The notes: generated by a model not told the origin, from the letters alone. Positions 10,905 through 21,654 are shown, numbered from the stretch's first letter. The stretch is DNA of 64,000 nucleotides from Pseudoips prasinana (GCA_951640165.1 OX621265.1:20783001-20847000), one strand, 5' to 3'. Program-made: numbers and translations.

Positions 10905-11200
10905 CAGATATGAACGTTTTGGAGCAACGCTTATCCGATCAAGTGCGGGTCATCCAACGGAACCATATGCTGGATGAATCTACAATTGATCGGCTGCGAC
11001 CCGATAGTCGTCTCCGTAAACGGTCTAATAGCGAAGAGCCTCGACCAACATCTTAAGAGGCTTTCGCTAGATCACTGGGTCAAGGGTCGGATACAAAAGG
11101 CGGCAGTAATGGGAACGGCACACATTGTAAGGAGGTTCCTTACTCTATCGCCCTGATCACCGGCGGCCTAGGGTGTCAAACCCCGCCGCTGGAGGAACTC
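10905..11200 (+). pseudogene. Possible LINE ORF C-terminal fragment
   Basis: A frame from about 10912 reads MNVLEQRLSDQVRVIQRN and continues for about 45 codons, followed by frameshifted GC-richer sequence to 11200. The LSDQVRxI...N pattern resembles small conserved segments in LINE ORFs of insects, but I cannot name the clade. Base composition is clearly higher in GC than both flanks, which supports a once-coding insert. It may also be unrelated to LINEs. Confidence 0.35.
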
Positions 11201-11204
11201 AATT

Positions 11205-11740
11205 TTTTTCATATTTATTTATATATTATTGTTTTATTTTTTGTAGCAATTTTATAAATATAAATGTGTTAAAAATAAAAAAACAACTTGGAATAATAGT
11301 AATAATATCTATCTTTATTCAGTAAGTACTTAAGTCTAATTAACAATTTACATCTGTACCTTAATGATGGCATGACAAGTCCGGGTTCTGGCCTCTAAAA
11401 TCCGGAGATTTATAGTTTCGTGTGATTGCGCATGCAAAAGTGTCTGACGCACGTGTCTCGTGAGCACGTGTCATGCCCAAATTGGGCAGGCTGTCATGTA
11501 CGATCGACTAGTTATTTGCTCACCTTGTAGGGACGGTGCTAAGCGAAAACTGTTTGTATTTAATTTCCGTTTTGTAACATCGAACTGCGAAAACGTACAT
11601 TGTATATTTTTCGCAGATATTTTTGATGTGTCGCTAATTTGAAGAGGTTAGAGCTTGCGAGGAATACTTTTATTGAGAATTAGGTATGTTCGGCACACTT
11701 CTTAGTTATCGAGAGATTTCCATAATCGCTTTTGTACTGC
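11205..11740. other. Unassigned AT-rich DNA
   Basis: No supported feature. 11430-11480 has several CACGTG-type palindromes close together (GCACGTGTCTCGTGAGCACG), which could be chance. Confidence 0.35.
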
Positions 11741-11847
11741 TTTGAATTCCTGGATCTGAGATGCAAATCAACCTGTTTTTATTTTATTTATTTAATAATT
11801 TATATCCAATTTAGACTAAACAATAAACTAAATACTAATAATACATT

Positions 11848-12100
11848 CTATGAGGATGAAATTGAAATATAGTTATTTTCCACTAGTCTTTTGAAAGTGT
11901 GAATAGTTTTACAGTTTTGTATATTTTTCGGAAGAGAGTTCCACAGTCTGACTGCATGAACAGTAAAGAAATAGGAATAAAAATCTGTTTTATGGATTGG
12001 AAGTTTTAGGACGGATTTCAGATGAGATCTACACAGAGCATCACTTGGATATTTAAAAGAAAACCGCTCTCGCAGATAGGACGGGGACAGAGGACCTGTT
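11848..12100 (-). pseudogene. Jockey/CR1-like LINE RT C-terminus
   Basis: Read on the minus strand, an open segment of about 80 codons ends at TAG (11848-11850). It contains FFTVHAVRLWNSLPKNIQ, the C-terminal motif that follows the RT domain in many insect non-LTR elements. Upstream it reads SFKYPSDALCRSHLKSVLKL. The catalytic part is missing, so this is a 5'-truncated copy. The insertion tail lies towards 11770-11840, which is AT-rich. Confidence 0.7.
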
Positions 12101-12114
12101 GACTAACTACGCAG

Positions 12115-12510
12115 TTACACTACGGATTTAGGTATGCACTTACGGAACAGAATATTGGTCTCCCACTATGGGCCTTATTAGAAGGCTCAGGGTCACCCAA
12201 AGAGCAATGGAGAGGTCCCTGCTAGATCGAATCAGAAATGTCGAAATCCGCCCGAAGAATTGCTAAACTGAAGTGGCAGTGGGCGGGGCACATAGTTCGT
12301 AGAACCGACAACCGCTGGGGCAGAAAGGTTCTCGAGTGGCGACCACGAACCGTAAGACGCAGCGCGGGCAGGCCCCTAAAAGTTGGACCGATGATCTTGT
12401 GAGTGTCGCTGGAAGCCGCTGGATGCGAATAGCGCAATGCCGGCAATCCTGGAGGTCTTTGGGGAAGGCGGTTGTCCAGCAGTGGACGTCTTTCAGCTGA
12501 CTTGATGACG
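12115..12510 (+). pseudogene. RTE-type LINE RT C-terminus, frameshifted
   Basis: Segments in shifting frames read GLIRRLRVTQRAMERSLL, RIRNVEIR, SWTDDLVSVAGSRWMRIAQ and VVQQWTSF, the conserved order of RTE-like RT C-termini. At least two frameshifts and a stop break the frame. The 3' end GTGGACGTCTTTCAGCTGAC and a weak (TGA)n tail follow. Another fragment in reverse lies 50 bp downstream. Confidence 0.72.
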
Positions 12511-12574
12511 ATTTAGTAATAAAATGATTTCCCGTCGTTAAAATTGATTCACATCCAAATTAAGCCAGTAAATC

Positions 12575-12740
12575 TGCAGCATGGGAAGATTATCCACATC
12601 AGCGACCCTCATAAGATCATCAGTCCATGCTTGCCCTCGCTGCGTCTTTCGGTTCGTGGTCGCCACTCGAGAACCTTTCTGCCCCAACGGCCGTCGGCTC
12701 TACGAGCTATGTGCCCTACCCACTGCCATTCGATTTTATT
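12575..12740 (-). pseudogene. RTE-type LINE fragment
   Basis: The reverse strand carries the same RTE region as the neighbouring copy, including GGTTCTCGAGTGGCGACCAC and the downstream arginine-rich segment. It is about 165 bp, truncated on both sides. It forms an inverted pair with 12115-12510. Confidence 0.65.
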
Positions 12741-12891
12741 ACTTACCTCATAAATATAGGTAGGTAGTGATGGTCGTTCATCGACGCTTCTAAGCTGGCA
12801 ATTAACAAGTTTATAGTAAATATTACTCGCTAAATAATTTTCTAAACAACATCGATTGTGACGCAGTATGAATTTCTATATACGTACGTAT

Positions 12892-13032
12892 GTACAGACG
12901 CCATCACATCCAGCTATTCCGATCTGTCAAATTTCTTTTATAGATTTTCAACTTTATCACAATAGCATAAGGTTCACTTTCAATTGGGGAAATTTGACAG
13001 ATTGGGGTAGCTTGATGTGCTGGCGTCTGTAC
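12892..13032. mobile_element. Palindromic MITE M1
   Basis: A 141-bp near-palindrome whose arms start GTACAGACGCCATCACATCC and end GATGTGCTGGCGTCTGTAC. Inner arms share ATCTGTCAAATTTC. Three other copies: 17039-17167, 17393-17534 and 39228-39372. If the TA in GTAC is the target duplication, the ends become CAGACGCC, consistent with a Tc1/mariner MITE; this is inference. Confidence 0.78.
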
Positions 13033-13159
13033 GTACCGGATCATAACAAGGTACAGACGACTGCACAATGAAAACCATACCTACTGCTTAAAAAAGGACA
13101 CCTCTTTAATGTAGCAATTTGGTCTGATCTGAGGCAGAACGCTATGCTTTATTTCACTT

Positions 13160-13235
13160 AAAAAAAAAACATTTTTCACACACGGCCACCTGATCCCAAA
13201 CCAAGCAGAGCTTGTAATATGGAAACCAGATAGGT
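13160..13235 (-). repeat. SINE-2 3' fragment
   Basis: It matches the body of SINE-2 (ACGGCCACCTGATCCCAAAC...AGCTTGTAATATGGAAACCAG) but has no tRNA-like head. Confidence 0.6.
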
Positions 13236-13274
13236 AACTGATATATAGAATAGAATAGAACTTTCAAAAGATTG

Positions 13275-14465
13275 TTAGTATAAACTTACGACTATGTTAG
13301 TAATAACTGACATTAAACAAAAACAAGGAACACGTACATAAAATAAACACATTACCCTTTGCGTCCCGCAGTCGGGTAATAAATGAAGGTTGACCACACA
13401 ACAGTGACCATATTTACAGTCCAGTCGACTGGCAACCATGCTTAAGACGCTGTTGGGGCTGCCCCACACCCTGCGCACCAGGGAAGAACACCTTTTGCGC
13501 ATTGTTGCGTAAAAGCAATCTACGTGCGCATCTGCGAACATCCCTGATGCACTACAGAAACGGGGCAGCCCCACAAGTATCCTAAACGCATTGTTATATT
13601 GGACGCGGAGAGCGCTTAGTTCTTTATTCATTTACAGGTTCAGACTTTTTAGAGATCATTAATTATCGAATAGAGACACTTTTTGATCAGAAACGCCTTC
13701 AATTTCCTCTTAAACTCCTTAGTATACAAGTCAGATTTAAATTCAACGGGAAGCCGATTAAACAATTTTACCGTGTTATAGTGCGAACTGTGTTTTACTA
13801 CATTTAAGGTACCTAGGTGCTAAGTTGGATGGCAAGTCTTTCCTCCTCGTTAACTCCCGTGTTTGTCTGTCTTCATCACTTTGCTAGGTTAGTCAGTAAC
13901 ACCAATGTATACAAACTCAGCACCGTCAATATCTTGAGAGCTCTGAAATGTGGCTCACACGACTCCTGCTGCTATATTTTAACCATCGTTCTAATGGCCC
14001 TTTTTTGAGACACAACACTGTACGATTTTTTCGTATATCTACCCCACAAGTTGCACGTGTAAAAAGAAGTACAGTAGGCTCGAAAGAGCGTGATTTTAAC
14101 TGGAAGTGAGCATCGTGCAAACCTGCGAGCCAGCGTGTTCGCTCTAACCGACAACGCCCTCCGCTCCCGTTCAATGACATCATCGTCATTGAGGCTGGGA
14201 GTCAATATATGACCAAGATACTTTAACCTGTATACTCTCTGCAACGGTGTACCATACAGTAAGATAGGCGGTACTGTATCAGGGCTTTTACCCCCAGCCT
14301 CAAAGACCATGACCTCTGACTTCTTGGTGTTGTATGCCAAGCCATGTAATTTAGCATACTCCTCACATTTGGCAATTAATTTTCTGAGGCCACAAACTGA
14401 CGCACTCAGGAGTACCTGGTCGTCTGCGAAATTGATATTATTGACGCAGGTACCGTCTATATAAC
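13275..14465 (-). pseudogene. CR1-like LINE RT fragment split by a second LINE
   Basis: The minus strand encodes the C-terminal part of the same LINE as at 61044-62919. The 5' piece (about 14465-14016) reads VMVFEAGGKSPDTVPPILLY, VYRLKYLGHILTPSLNDDD and ERERRALSVRANTLARRFAR. The 3' piece (13615-13275) reads ALRVQYNNAFRILVGLPRFC and CSASGMFADAHVDCFYATM. In the 61-kb copy these pieces are contiguous at SYSALRVQY, so the 400 bp between them is an insertion. No catalytic YADD remains in this copy. Confidence 0.8.
13616..14015 (-). pseudogene. Jockey-like LINE C-terminus nested in the CR1-like LINE
   Basis: The minus strand of this 400-bp insert reads VVSQKRAIRTMVKI, then QQESCEPHFRALKILTVLSL and later VVKHSSHYNTVKLFNRLPVE followed by FKRKLKAFL. 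This is the C-terminal order of lepidopteran jockey-like elements (QKRAIR...SCRPHFK...VKLYNKLP). Several stops are present. The first codons are accidentally in frame with the host LINE. A short A-rich tail (GTAAATGAATAAAG) marks its 3' end next to the host sequence. Confidence 0.72.
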
Positions 14466-14487
14466 ATATAGATGATATAGGTTCTAC

Positions 14488-14800
14488 TCTACAATACTAC
14501 TTTTCTTTTGTAAATACATACTTATATAGATAACTAGCTGTGCCCCGCGGTTTTACCCGCGTTAAACTTTATAAAATATGGCCTATGTGTTATCCTAACT
14601 ATAAAAATTAGCCTATGTTCTTTCTCAGGGTCTAGACCATCTGTATACCAAATTTCATTCAAATCCATTCAGTAGTTTTGGCGTGAAAGAGTAACAGACA
14701 GACAGACATACAGAGTTACTTTCGCATTTATAATATTAGTTAGGATTACACCCAAACTCAGTACAAGCAGACATGTTCATTCAGCGATAGTTTGTGGGTG
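14488..14800 (-). repeat. SINE-2 body split by a Helitron
   Basis: TTTTGTAAATACATACTTAT...GATAA (to 14533) and TTACACCCAAACTCAGTACA (from 14746) are contiguous in other SINE-2 copies (44560-44620). The interruption is exactly the Helitron 14534-14745. Confidence 0.7.
14534..14745 (-). mobile_element. Non-autonomous Helitron (subfamily b), complete
   Basis: The minus strand begins TCCTAACTAATATTATAAAT and ends with a GC hairpin (CGCGGGTAAAACCGCGGGG) followed by CACAGCTAG. These are the 5'-TC and 3'-CTRR ends of Helitrons, with the usual hairpin just upstream of the end. It sits between A and T in a SINE-2, with no target duplication. No coding capacity. Confidence 0.8.
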
Positions 14801-15107
14801 TGTATGTTTGTTACTTCTTCACGTCTAAACGGCTGGAGCGATTTTAATAAAATTGGGTATGGAGTTAGCTGATTCCCTGGATTTATAAAGTTTAACGCGG
14901 GTAAAACCGCGGGGCACAGCTAGTATTATAAAGGCGAAAGTTTGCGAGTGTAAGTGTTATGTTTGTTACTAACAAAAAACTACCGGGTGGATTTTGATGA
15001 AAGTTAGTAGTAATATACCTACTCGTAGCTTATACATTATATCCGAATAACACATGGGCTATAATTTAAAAGTTTAACGTGGGTAAAACCGCAGTGCACA
15101 CCTAGTG
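14780..15107 (+). mobile_element. Helitron remnants, subfamily b
   Basis: Two plus-strand pieces. The first, 14780-14923, ends GCGGGTAAAACCGCGGGGCA...CTAG and lacks a clean 5' end. The second, 14925-15107, starts TATTATAAAGGCGAAAGTTT and ends in a decayed hairpin and CCTAG. Together with the reverse copy to the left they leave two 3' ends pointing outward. Confidence 0.68.
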
Positions 15108-15157
15108 AGAAATATGCAAAAAAGAACTGCAATGTTATTAATTACAATCGACTTTAT

Positions 15158-15317
15158 AAAAATAAGTCGGTTTTTCCTTCCTGACGCTATAACTCCAGAA
15201 CGCACGAACCGATTTCCACGGTTTTGCATTCGTTGGAAAGGTCTCGGGCTCCGTGAGGTTTATAGCGAAGATAAATTATAAAATTTAACGCGGGTAACTC
15301 CGCGGGGCACAGCTAGT
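15158..15317 (+). mobile_element. Non-autonomous Helitron (subfamily c)
   Basis: About 160 bp, starting near ACTTTATAAAAATAAGTCGG and ending AACGCGGGTAACTCCGCGGG...GCTAG. It matches the complete copy at 43835-43994 along its length. Confidence 0.72.
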
Positions 15318-15447
15318 TATTATTATATTTGTTTATAGTTATGTTTAGGTGCCATAGAAACGGGGACAGTATGTTACAGTCAATGTTACAGTCAGTCTGG
15401 TTACTGGAAAGAGTTTATCATTTCGACTGTACAAAATCTGGTAAAAC

Positions 15448-15622
15448 GGGACCCTATTACTAAGATTCCGCTGTCTGTCTGTCCGCCTGTCACCAACCAA
15501 CCAAACCGTTATAGTTAGACAGTTGGGAATTTCACAGATGATGTATTTCTGTTGTCGCTATAACACAAAATCCAAATAAAATTGATCAAATATTTAAGGG
15601 GGCTCCCATACAACAAACGTGA
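15448..15622 (-). repeat. Dispersed repeat D, type ii, partial
   Basis: It contains GGTAAAACGGGACCCTATTA, the CTGTCTGTCTGTCCGCCTGT region and GGGGGCTCCCATACAACAAA, as in the fuller copies at 27283-27566 and 51071-51372. Outer ends are missing. Confidence 0.65.
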
Positions 15623-15899
15623 TTAGATAAAGATAAAGATTTCTTTATTGCTAAAACTGTGTACATGGTTGTAGATGATATACAATTTATAGTATCAACA
15701 GCTACCCGTATCGGGCGTGCAACAATAAGGCTTATAATTAAACATAATAGTACATAATAACTCTTATTATTATAATATAAACATATTTGTGGAATTATTT
15801 ATATCAATTTATAGAAAGAAGGACTACTTTTTGGCAAAATACTCATTGAGATCGTAGATTATGATTTTTGCTCATTATAATAAAAAATTTAAAAAAAAA

Positions 15900-16077
15900 C
15901 CGAGAACACAACCCATAACAAAAAAAAATATAAATCGATTCTCAAACTACTGAAAAATTACGTAACCATAAAAATTAATATTTCAGACGTCTAAATGGCG
16001 GCATCATTTAGACGCCTGAAATATTAATTTTTATTGTTACGTTTTAGTTTTATTTTTGTTATGGGTTGTGCTCTCGG
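15900..16077. repeat. Long imperfect palindrome (fold-back)
   Basis: 178 bp that can fold on itself. Outer arms CCGAGAACACAACCCATAAC and GTTATGGGTTGTGCTCTCGG pair, and inner arms ATTAATATTTCAGACGTCTA and CATTTAGACGCCTGAAATAT pair around a short loop near 16002. It may be a MITE or a snap-back duplication. No target duplication was found. Confidence 0.75.
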
Positions 16078-16079
16078 AT

Positions 16080-17035
16080 TATACCTATATGCATTTTATA
16101 TATTACTTGAATGTCTCGTAGGTCTAGCAGTAGCGTGTTCAACCGTAAAAAATGAGTGGGTTCAAATCCCGGGTAGGACCAAAAGTGATTTTGGGATTTT
16201 TCCGTAAAAAAAATTAATAAACTCGCACTTTATCCAATAATTTATGTCCACTGTCAGTTAATGAAGGGATCATTGTATAAATTTCTTCCTGCTCTGCGAT
16301 TATACTTTAGCTGTCGTAAATTCATGGTTTCCGTGGTTAAACCCCATAAACAAACATACAAACATTTACACTTATAATATTAGAAAGATTACACCAATTA
16401 ATAATACAATACTTACAACTATTTTGCTTCTGTAAAAAGATATATTCTTACAGAAACATTATTGAAGTTATACTTCTTTTGGCGCGATGAAGAAAAATGA
16501 TGAGAGTGAATTTTTACGATACGCGCGCACACCGACACCAAAAAATTTAACAGCATGAAGTTAGTTCTAGGTGGTATGAAAATTGATAACTATGTTCAAG
16601 TTGTATATTAAGAAGTATACTTTCTAACGCGTGTACATAAGTACACAAAAGTTTTTTTTATTGGCAAATAATATTCTTGCCAGATATATGTTCATGTTTC
16701 GGATGCATACCATGGTGTTGCCAACAATTTATTTATTGGTTCTAGACATGGTATCCGAACAGATCGTGTTGTTTTACTTGTGTATAAGTTGTACAATTTT
16801 AATAGAGCGGATAGTGACATACTAATTTTAAACTTAGTCATAAGTATTTTAATTTTTCTATATTTAATATGTCTAGAATATTGTCTGTCTGACCTTTGCA
16901 GAGTAAAATATAATATAAGAAGTAAGTAAGTCATTTATAGTGTACATATTTGTATTTAATTAATATGAGTAAGAATATCGTAGTTAATTGCTTGTAAACA
17001 TAAATAAATGCGTAAAAACGAATGTCAAAAATTTG
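16080..17035. other. Unassigned AT-rich DNA with one tRNA-like stretch
   Basis: Around 16120-16175 the sequence TAGGTCTAGCAGTAGCGTG and GGGTTCAAATCCCGGGTAGG resembles A and B boxes of a tRNA-derived SINE head, with no second copy in the window. The rest shows nothing supportable. Confidence 0.35.
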
Positions 17036-17038
17036 TTA

Positions 17039-17167
17039 GTACTTCAAGCTACCGTAATCAGTCAAATTTCCCCAATTGAAAGTGAACCTTATGCTTTTGT
17101 GATAAAGTTGAAAATCTATAAAATTAATTTGACAGATTGGGGTAGCTGGACGTGCTGGCGTCTGTAC
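17039..17167. mobile_element. Palindromic MITE M1, left-arm deletion
   Basis: The right arm is complete (GTGCTGGCGTCTGTAC). The left arm lacks about 13 bp after GTAC compared with the copy at 39228. Confidence 0.7.
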
Positions 17168-17392
17168 TTTTTCTTTTTGGTATAATTGTAGTATGAGCCT
17201 TGTACGTCTATGTTATATATCTATTTTATATAAAATCTTTTTCAAATCAAATCAGCAATTATCCAAAAATTATCTGCTATCAAGGTAATAGATATAATAT
17301 GACAGGCGTGTTACATAAATTATATGATGTTTACTATGATATTTCTTTTTTTTTTGGTCGGCACACCATATCCAAAAAGAAAAATGTCATTT

Positions 17393-17534
17393 GTACAGAC
17401 GCCAGCACATCCAGTTATCCCAATCTGTCAAAATTTCTTTTATAGATTTTCAACTTTATCACAAAGGTTTAAAGTTTACTTTCAATTGGAGAAATTTGAC
17501 AGATTGGAGAAGCTTGATGTGCTGGCGTCTGTAC
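17393..17534. mobile_element. Palindromic MITE M1
   Basis: 142 bp, with both ends complete (GTACAGACGCCAGCACATCC and AGCTTGATGTGCTGGCGTCT). It lies 226 bp from another copy. Confidence 0.78.
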
Positions 17535-17732
17535 ATTATCTTAATATTTTTTTTATACTTTTTTATCGACTGCGCCTGAAGTTTAAGTAAAAGGTTTATG
17601 GTTAAATATATAATGTAAATGTTCTTACATTATGTTTCGTACTATTAGCTATGTTGGTATTCTAAAGCGCAGACCACATCGACAGCTAACAACAGAGCGA
17701 GCGAGGCGGATGGAGCGGCACCTATTTGTCAC

Positions 17733-17955
17733 GGGCCGGTTTGCGTGGCTTGCCTTTCACGCTGCAGGTTGTGGCCTCGATTCCCACCCTGGACAGATAT
17801 TTGTGTGTAATTATCTATATAAGCATGTATTTACAGAAGAAAAGTAGTTTAAGTAGTATATCAGTAATCTGGTTTCCAAACTAAGCTTACCGTGTACTAA
17901 GCTCTGCTTAGTTTGGGATCAGATGGCGGTGTGTAAATATTGTCCCGGGATATTA
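17733..17955 (+). repeat. SINE-2 (tRNA-derived), diverged head
   Basis: The head reads GGGCCGGTTTGCGTGGCTTG with a deletion before CCTCGATTCCCACCCTGGAC. The body ends TTAGTTTGGGATCAGATGGC...TGTCCCGGGATATTA. The B box is GCCTCGATTCC, slightly decayed. Confidence 0.65.
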
Positions 17956-17984
17956 TTATCACACTGCGAACTACAGAGAAGAAG

Positions 17985-18115
17985 AGGAAGTACACTTTAT
18001 TGCAAAAATAAGTAATACAAAATAATGGATTCAAACAAGAAAATTAGCTTCTTTTAATGCAATTGGCGGCATGCAATTATCGCTAAAAGCGATCTCTTCC
18101 AGGCAACCGATTTAC
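17985..18115 (-). repeat. LINE 3'-UTR fragment
   Basis: On the minus strand it reads GGTTGCCTGGAAGAGATCGC...GCAATAAAGTGTACTTCC. I recognise the GGTTGCCTGG...TTTAGCGATAA block and a terminal AATAAA as a common lepidopteran LINE 3' UTR. No coding part is attached. Confidence 0.55.
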
Positions 18116-19375
18116 TTCGAATGGACCATCGGTTAGGTATGCTGAGTTAAACGATATTTCATTCACATAGTTCGTTACTCTGTAGCTCGCGATGTGAAGC
18201 GAAGTATGAAAAGAAGCGAAACAATGTTCGTTAGCTTCGCTCGCTCCCTCGCTAGCTGGCGGCGTAGACTACGCTTTACAATGGTAAAAATATATTAATA
18301 AAATGGATACTTCTAAACATTAATTTGTCATGTGCATGTAATCATAATTTCGTAAGTATCGCGAATGGTATAAGCGTTTATATATTTCTACAAGTGATAT
18401 ACATAGTTAATTAAGTGATGTGAAACAAAACACCAAATCTTAGATACTAAGACTAGACGTAAGTAGATAATAAATAGTTAAGTTGTAAATCAATAGAAAG
18501 TCTATGGTAGGCATTAAAACAATATTTAACAAGTCATTTATCGGTATTGACCGGGTATTGGATATTTAAAGCTGTAAAAGGCATGAAGCACATTAAGTAA
18601 AGAATTCAAATAAAATAAATAAAAAACGTCTCTTTTTAATGAAAAGCGATGAAATTCCAAGCGAACTGTCATATCCGATTTGTCTTCCTTAAGGGATGAT
18701 TACCAAACAACGTATTCTCTCTATTTTACTGCTGGTAGCCTATGGTTACCAAGAATACCCGAAAGACTTAAGAATTTTAGCCTAATCCGTTAAAATAATG
18801 TATGCGTGGGATAGCATGATATTGTAGCAATATTTTAACTTTAATCGAACGTCGTGTAACTTCACATCTTTGCCTGGTCAATACCGATATTGACTAGAAA
18901 CGAGTTATTAACAATGTTTGTCTAATTGTAGTTTGCCCGGAAAGTGATGGGAAAATATATTAACGGCAGTGATTCCCATGCACACTAAAGAATTAGTCGG
19001 TTTATATCTATATTTTATTATTATTACACGACTTCGATTCTGTGTCAAGAACATCTCAAAGGCATATTGTCTTTCGTGGCCTTGGTGACTTAAAACAGCG
19101 AGAGTTCTGTGAAGATTTTCAACTTTTTCCGGGCAAACTAAGTATATCGCATTGATCTTAGTAATATCAATCCATAATATTGTTAGGGCTAGGTTAAATA
19201 GCTGAAGAGTTACCTTAACAAAGTGCTTTAATTACTTTGACCGGATAAATTGAGTATTAACTGCCGATAATTCTTGTAAAATTAGGAATTGATTATATGT
19301 CATTTATTGTTGTAATGTTCATAAACCAAACTAGTTTTATATGATCTTGGATTAATGGATTATTTTTATTTAAAT
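18116..19375. other. Unassigned AT-rich DNA
   Basis: 1.26 kb with no open frame of note and no match to other parts of the window. One stretch (18185-18265) is richer in GC (GAAGCGAAGTATGAAAAGAA, GCTTCGCTCGCTCCCTCGCT) without a recognisable identity. Confidence 0.4.
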
Positions 19376-19378
19376 ACA

Positions 19379-19545
19379 ATACGAACCGGAAGACGCAGCG
19401 TGGGCAAGCCCCCTACAAGATGGACTGATGATCTTGTGAGGGTCGCTGGAAATTGCTGGATGCGCATACCGGAAGACCGGCAATTGTGTAGATCTTTTGA
19501 GGAGGCCTTTGTTTCTCTTTCAGCTGCTATGATGATGTTGAAAAA
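19379..19545 (+). pseudogene. RTE-type LINE C-terminal fragment
   Basis: The frame reads RTGRRSVGKPPTRWTDDLVR, then VAGNCWMRIPEDRQLCRSFE. This is the last part of the RTE RT ORF, followed by a GCTGCTATGATGATG tail. About 165 bp; 5' truncated with no frameshift in the remaining segment. Confidence 0.72.
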
Positions 19546-19794
19546 ATACAATGCTATGTAAATATATAGGAGGAGAATAGATTAGGTAAAAGATTTTAAT
19601 TATAGGCCTGACACACAATTCGAATATACCTAACACCTTTTAATTTTATTAACAGAAGATATATTGCCTTAAACAAGCTGCTGATTATCCTCAGATATCA
19701 AATGCAAATAAATACTAAGATCCGTTAGCGTTTTTGATGAGATCCTTGATTCAAATTCAAAATTCATTTATGCCATAAAATAGTACATTTGTGT

Positions 19795-20030
19795 GTATAT
19801 GCCAATTATAATTTCACCCTACCGTGCAGTGCATGGCGTGGCAGCTACTGAGAAACACTGCCAGAAAACTCAGCAGAAATCCTTATTAAAAATATTTATT
19901 ACTTAACAAAATTATATTGTACTGAAATGTGTTAATTTAGAGCGACTCAATCCCGAGCTGTTTTGTCATTTAAATAATCTGAAGTTTTGTAGTAAGCCCT
20001 GCTACACAATTTGGGGATTGGGGCAGTTAT
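19795..20030. repeat. Dispersed repeat G
   Basis: It matches 35345-35412 plus 35711-35845, including CACCCTACCGTGCAGTGCAT and AAGCCCTGCTACACAATTTG. In the 35-kb copy a repeat D is inserted, so this copy shows the empty site. Confidence 0.65.
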
Positions 20031-20567
20031 ATACATAATTCACACTAAATAAATACTCGTATATATAAATGCTTACAGTATGCATTATCTGTGCAACTGT
20101 CGTACCGTAAAGTAGAAGAATAAAAAAATATGGGAATAGACAACCTGGTCACTGACAAGTTTATTTTTTAATTTCTTGCGGAATCTTATTTGATGTTATA
20201 TAAATATATGTTAACTATAATTATTTATATAATATAAATAAGTATAAAATATAAAATAAGTAATTACTTATTTTATATTTTACATCGTAAATATCTTTTT
20301 GGTTTTTGAACATATCAACTGGAACCGAATTTGATGTTTATAATAAATGTGTAAATTTTGAGTATGTTAAGTATGGAAAGAAGACAATTATAAAAAAAAT
20401 GAAAATATTTGAGTTTCGTTTCGTTGTCAGTGGCTGCAAATTGTAGTAGAGAAATGATGAAAATAGTAATCCTTTAAATTACCAATGAAATGAAATGTAA
20501 CAGTTAAGTTGCAAGAATGCCAGAAGATGGCGCTGCATTACAAAGGCATTCATATTTATTTATTCTT

Positions 20568-20688
20568 TAAAAGATAACGCCCGCACTAGGGAAATTAATT
20601 GATTAATTAATTTCCTCTTTACTATTATCATTTCAGTTTTATAGCCTAATGCCATAACGTTATGGCATTAGGTTAAAAAACTGAAATG
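20568..20688. repeat. SINE-3 tail joined to two palindromes
   Basis: 20568-20595 matches the end of SINE-3 in reverse (TTTAAAAGATAACGCCCGCA). Then GGAAATTAATTGATTAATTA...TTTCC forms one palindrome and 20629-20688 forms a second of 60 bp with no loop (CATTTCAGTTTTATAGCCTA against its mirror), with three mismatches between the arms. Confidence 0.7.
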
Positions 20689-20762
20689 CTAGCCGGTAGC
20701 CTGTTAAATTTGTAAATTACTTTTACTTACTAAATTACTACAGCTTTTTATACATACAATCA

Positions 20763-21398
20763 CATTAATATTATAAAGGCGAAAGCTAGTGAGTGTGTTA
20801 CCGAACGGATTTTGATGAAACTTTTTAGTAATATAGCTTATATAGCCGAATAACACATAGGCTATAATCTACAGTCTATTTTTCCTTACTTGTCTTATTT
20901 GGTAAACAAATATGGCGTACTGGAAACCAAAGACAATTGATAGAGTTCGGAAATTATCGAATGAAGGACTGAACTCAAAAAATTTCACTTGTCAAATAAT
21001 ACTTTTAGTCTACGACCAGTTACAACAAAGACTTTAGTTTTTAAAAATAATGCCTTACATTACCATACACACATAACTTGAGATATATATAAACATTCTG
21101 CTTTATTATTTAGTTTTTACATTAAAATTATACAGTTCACACTGGTCAGAATCATTCATTCACTTTTCCCTTCTCTAAGTTCCAAAGACAAACTAGCATT
21201 TTGAAATGTCAAATTGCCAATATAATTTTTAATCTGTGGAAATGGATTCTGATATTATTTTGATTTTAAGAGAATTAATGTGTTTGGATGGTTAATTTGA
21301 AGCAGTTTTTGGTGTTATTTATATAGTATGTGTTTCTTCCAACAATCAAGATGTTCATACCTAACTTTAATGCGGGTAAAATCGCGGAGCACAGTTAG
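20763..21398 (+). mobile_element. Decayed Helitron (subfamily b), interrupted
   Basis: A 5' part, ATTAATATTATAAAGGCGAA...GGCTATAATCTAC (20763-20882), and a 3' end, TGCGGGTAAAATCGCGGAGC...GTTAG (21364-21396), flank about 480 bp of unrelated AT-rich sequence. I infer one Helitron with a later insertion or a captured filler. Confidence 0.5.
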
Positions 21399-21654
21399 TA
21401 ACTTATACAGGGTGGCCGAAGAGTAGACGTTCAAACGCAAAATTTTGATACTTTATGAAGAGGAGTATTCGAATCACCCCCATGTATGTTCTACAATTTT
21501 GCGTTTTTTTGATACTTTGTCAAAGTCCTGAGCTTCCAAATTTGAACTTCCGAATAAATTCTAAGTCAGTTCTGCAATGATTAGATAAACCATACTTTTT
21601 AGGGTGTCAGGTTAAACTATGCTAATTAGTTATCACAACAAAACTGAACCAGAA

